Shown here: positions 33,306-37,903 of the stretch, piece by piece
Layout of the letters: each line of letters starts with the position of its first letter
Numbering within the stretch: the stretch's first letter is position 1
Assembly (NCBI GenBank): GCA_030529185.1
Contig: JAUMXI010000014.1
Coordinates: 1 to 37,903 of the forward strand
From: Flavobacteriaceae bacterium
Lineage (GTDB): Bacteria; Bacteroidota; Bacteroidia; Flavobacteriales; Weeksellaceae
DNA: 37,903 nt
Direction: 5' to 3'
The notes under the pieces: generated by a model
Told to the model about the DNA's origin: nothing
Seen by the model: only the letters and a program-made list of their open reading frames with translations
The model's database searches: none
Program-made: the position numbers and the translations under genes

Positions 33306-34540
33306 AGGTTGTTAATCTGATGACAATGAATACACTTTTTATTTTGGCAAAAATTTTTGTAAAGATACAAAAAAGCCTGAGAATCCAAAGCGGAATGAAT
33401 TTCTGCTCCCAAATTTTTCCATTGTTTGATAATTGCATTTTTTTCAGGTTTTATTTCCTTATAAAAATTCAAAATTTTATCCAGAATATTGGGCTGATTT
33501 TTATGGTAGGAATAAATCACGGGCAATATCGCATTGAGAATTAAAATGTCAATAAAATCCGATGATAGGCGTTTGGTTTTAGTCTCGCTTTCCTTATCAA
33601 AAGTATAATGATTTTCCCAGTATTCGGAGGTTTTTACTTCTTTAAATAAAGTTTTAAGTTCGTTTAAATTTTGGGCGTTAATGATTTTTGAAAACAAATT
33701 TTGATGCTGAAAGTATAAATTTGCCAACTGCGAAAGCCGAATAGTAGGGAAGGAAACGGGCATTAATCGGAGGTATTTTGCAGGAAAATGAATATCATTA
33801 AGTTGGAATTTTACCTTTAGAAAATCGTATTCTTTTTTCCATTTTTGAGCATCGGAAAGATGTTCTTGTAGCAAATCTGCCTTACCGAAAAACAAACTTT
33901 CTAATTGAAAATGATTTTGAGAAATTTTTTTAATAATTTTAAAGTCAATGTTTTGAGCAATTTGTAGAAAAATGTCGGCATTAATTTTTAACCCAAAAGC
34001 ATAAGCGATTTTTTGAAATAAAATAGCCTCGTAATCATTCTTCGTAGAAGCCAAAAGTTGTTTCATTTCCTTATCTTTTTCCTCTAATTTTTGAAAAATC
34101 AATTCTCTTAAAAAATAATCAGGAATTTTCTCAATATCAAAAATTTCTTCACAAGGAATAAAATCGGAATTTGGGCTAAAATTATCCAAAGTAATATGAG
34201 GCGGAAGGTATTTTTTAAGTTCAATCGTGGGGATATTTTTGGCTTTCAGTTCGGCGATATCTTGGTCGTGCTCAAAAACCAAATGCAATATAATGGATTG
34301 ATAATTTTCTTGCTGATGGTGCTTGTGGAGATACCACTCCGAAGACTTGCGATGAATTTCTATGTTTCCAAAGAAAGTGAGGTTTTGAGTTTTAATTTTC
34401 GCTGAATGAAAATCGGGTCCCGCATTGGAGTTCTCTACCCCAAAATCTAAAATTTCAATCGCGTTTCCCTCTGTATCTTTGAAATTTAAAGGGTTAAAGG
34501 TTTTGTTTTTCCAAAGTTTTTGTAAAAATTTTTCTTTCAT
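33302..34540 (-). CDS. DUF2851 family protein
   Basis: 412 residues. N-terminal FLQKLWKNKTF, then the conserved VENSNAGPDFHSAKI and GNIEIHRKSSEWYLH, characteristic of DUF2851, a Bacteroidota family of unknown function; the C-terminus has a short Cys/His set (FCQNKKCIHCHQIN). The conserved acidic and histidine residues (Asp in GPDF, Glu in NIEIH, His-Lys-Ser) could form an active site of nuclease type, but that is only a guess. Upstream of and overlapping pspC. Confidence 0.85.
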   Translation of the reverse strand: MKEKFLQKLWKNKTFNPLNFKDTEGNAIEILDFGVENSNAGPDFHSAKIKTQNLTFFGNIEIHRKSSEWYLHKHHQQENYQSIILHLVFEHDQDIAELKAKNIPTIELKKYLPPHITLDNFSPNSDFIPCEEIFDIEKIPDYFLRELIFQKLEEKDKEMKQLLASTKNDYEAILFQKIAYAFGLKINADIFLQIAQNIDFKIIKKISQNHFQLESLFFGKADLLQEHLSDAQKWKKEYDFLKVKFQLNDIHFPAKYLRLMPVSFPTIRLSQLANLYFQHQNLFSKIINAQNLNELKTLFKEVKTSEYWENHYTFDKESETKTKRLSSDFIDILILNAILPVIYSYHKNQPNILDKILNFYKEIKPEKNAIIKQWKNLGAEIHSALDSQAFLYLYKNFCQNKKCIHCHQINNL

Positions 34541-34579
34541 TTCAAATCATTTTAAATTAAAAACGAAAGGATTAAGGAA

Positions 34580-35737
34580 TTAATTTTTATTCTTAAAAAT
34601 TCGGTCGGTAATGATGGCAATGGCACAGTCGCCTGTCACATTTCCTGCCGTTCCAAAGCTATCCATTGCGATATAAAGGGAAATCATTAAGGCTTGATTT
34701 TTTTCGTCAAAACCGAGCATTGAACCGATAATCCCAATCGCTGCCATAATAGCTCCACCTGGCACACCTGGGGCGGCCACCATTGCAATTCCCAACATTA
34801 AAATAAAACCTGTGAAGCCCCAAAAATCAAAAGGAATTTGCTGAACAATCATCAAAGCGATGGTACAAGCCACTATTTTTAAGGCACTTCCCGAAAGGTG
34901 AATAGTCGCACAAAGCGGAATAACCAATTTCGCTACTTTTTCGGAAACACCGTTTTTTATGGCTTGTTGTAAAGAAACGGGAATTGTCGCCGCTGAAGAT
35001 TGCGTCCCCAATGCCGTAAAATAAGCAGGAAGAACATTATACAACAGCTTAAAAGGATTTTTTTTGCTTACAATCCCTGCAATACCAAACAAGAAAATAA
35101 GATATACGATGTGTAAGCCAAAAATAATGGCAATGATTTTAACGAAAATTTCAATAATTGTGAAAACATCTCCCGCCTTGGTCATTCCTAAAAAAACACC
35201 AAAAATATACAAAGGCAATAAAGGAATCAGAATTTTGGCAATTACATTGGTAATGATGGTTTCAAACTCTTCAAAAACTTTAAGCAAATTAGAATTTTTA
35301 AGCTTTGATACTCCAATTCCAATCGTAAAGGCTAGAACTAAAGCGGTCATCACATCAAACATCGGTGGGATTTTTAGCGAAAAATAAGGTTCAATAGCAG
35401 GAGTTTCGGAAATATTGCCCAGAGATTCCCCTTGAAGGAGATTAGGAAAAGTCAGCATACTCACGCCATAAGAGGAAAAACCTGCTAAAAGTGTGGAGAT
35501 ATACGCTAAAAAAGCCACCACTAGCACCATTTTACTTGCTGAATTGCCAAGTTTTCCGATAGAAGGAACAATCAATCCGATGATAATTAAAGGAATGCAA
35601 AAGCCTAAAAACTGACCAAACAAAACATTAAAAGTAATGAAAACCCTCAAAAATTCTTGGTTGATATATTGCCCCAATAAAATTCCTAAAATAATAGCTC
35701 CTATAATTTTCAGCAGTAAATGGTTGCTTTGTTTCAT
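34580..35737 (-). CDS. Dicarboxylate/amino acid:cation symporter (DAACS family)
   Basis: 385 residues from ATG 35737 (a TTG seven codons earlier is open but less likely). About eight membrane segments plus two re-entrant loops. Substrate motifs are clear: LGTQSSAATIPVSLQ for the serine-rich loop HP1 and MDSFGTAGNVTGD for TM8, where most family members have MxRTxxNVxGD; the Arg-to-Phe/Gly variation suggests a substrate different from glutamate. Moves a carboxylate or amino acid with Na+ or H+. Divergent from gyrB. Confidence 0.9.
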   Translation of the reverse strand: MKQSNHLLLKIIGAIILGILLGQYINQEFLRVFITFNVLFGQFLGFCIPLIIIGLIVPSIGKLGNSASKMVLVVAFLAYISTLLAGFSSYGVSMLTFPNLLQGESLGNISETPAIEPYFSLKIPPMFDVMTALVLAFTIGIGVSKLKNSNLLKVFEEFETIITNVIAKILIPLLPLYIFGVFLGMTKAGDVFTIIEIFVKIIAIIFGLHIVYLIFLFGIAGIVSKKNPFKLLYNVLPAYFTALGTQSSAATIPVSLQQAIKNGVSEKVAKLVIPLCATIHLSGSALKIVACTIALMIVQQIPFDFWGFTGFILMLGIAMVAAPGVPGGAIMAAIGIIGSMLGFDEKNQALMISLYIAMDSFGTAGNVTGDCAIAIITDRIFKNKN

Positions 35738-35815
35738 TTTTTCAAAAATATTGGGCAAGATACAATAAAAATCGGAAACTTAAAATTCTCCAAAATATTC
35801 TAAATTAAATTTTAA

Positions 35816-37822
<2,007 letters not shown>

Positions 37823-37826
37823 AAAT

Positions 37827-37861
37827 AAAAGCCTTAGAAAAATGTTTTCTAAGGCTTTTTT
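37827..37861 (+). terminator. Terminator after gyrB
   Basis: A 15-bp perfect stem (AAAAGCCTTAGAAAA with TTTTCTAAGGCTTTT) around a 3-nt loop, followed by T. Starts 4 nt after the gyrB stop. Confidence 0.9.
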
Positions 37862-37903
37862 GTCAAAAATTTAATTTTTATATACCAAAAATAATTTTTT
37901 TAT

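Overview
The window looks like chromosome of an AT-rich member of the Bacteroidota, most likely a flavobacterium. Supporting signs are a full-length SprA (type IX secretion and gliding) directly behind ruvA, a YtxJ-type bacillithiol-associated protein, DUF2851 and PspC proteins, and several Bacteroidota-type promoters (-7 box TAnnTTTG), including one with a TTTG -33 box at 19-nt spacing in front of two tRNA-Asp genes. I cannot name the genus from sequence alone.

Layout. (1) 1-2227: C-terminal end of an Rhs/polymorphic toxin with a lipase-like tip, a probable lipoprotein immunity gene, then a second, truncated copy of the Rhs tip cassette and an unrecognised ORF. (2) 2224-3110: a small membrane protein gene and a truncated gene end on the minus strand, then the wreck of an IS1-like transposase. 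(3) 3316-11380: a compact type III-A CRISPR-Cas operon in the order cas6, cas10 (csm1), csm2, csm3, csm4, csm5, a Card1/Can2-type CARF nuclease with an N-terminal frameshift, an unrecognised 118-residue protein that may act on the cyclic oligoadenylate signal, cas1 and cas2. (4) 11381-13350: leader and one array of 26 repeats (31 nt) and 25 spacers (34-37 nt), ending in a degenerate repeat and a hairpin terminator. (5) 13406-22087: nucleoid-associated protein, ruvA and sprA. (6) 27372 down to 22147 on the minus strand: dapF, mltG, an M1 aminopeptidase and a DUF4300-like lipoprotein. (7) 27612-37822: ytxJ-like gene, pncA, a rhodanese, a secreted protein with a C9 tract, two tRNA-Asp genes, trxA, a cysteine desulfurase, a secreted protein, a GNAT acetyltransferase, PspC, DUF2851, a dicarboxylate/cation symporter and gyrB.

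How the parts work together. The CRISPR operon is tightly packed (several stop/start overlaps) and points toward the array, so effector, adaptation and crRNA genes form one unit. Its Cas10 begins directly at the first palm domain: it has no HD nuclease and no zinc-ribbon cysteines, but keeps the GGDD cyclase motif. Defence should therefore rest on Csm3 target-RNA cleavage and on cyclic oligoadenylate made by Cas10. The only effector for that signal in the operon, the Card1-like nuclease, appears frameshifted inside its CARF domain in this sequence. Two neighbouring spacers overlap by 24 nt and come from one target site. The locus sits between a decayed Rhs/IS region and core genes, as expected for an acquired defence island.

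The points most worth a second look are the HD-less Cas10 with a frameshifted Card1, the 118-residue protein, the overlapping spacers, the ATT repeat in the cas6 promoter region, the C9 tract behind a signal peptide, and the tandem Rhs tip cassettes.
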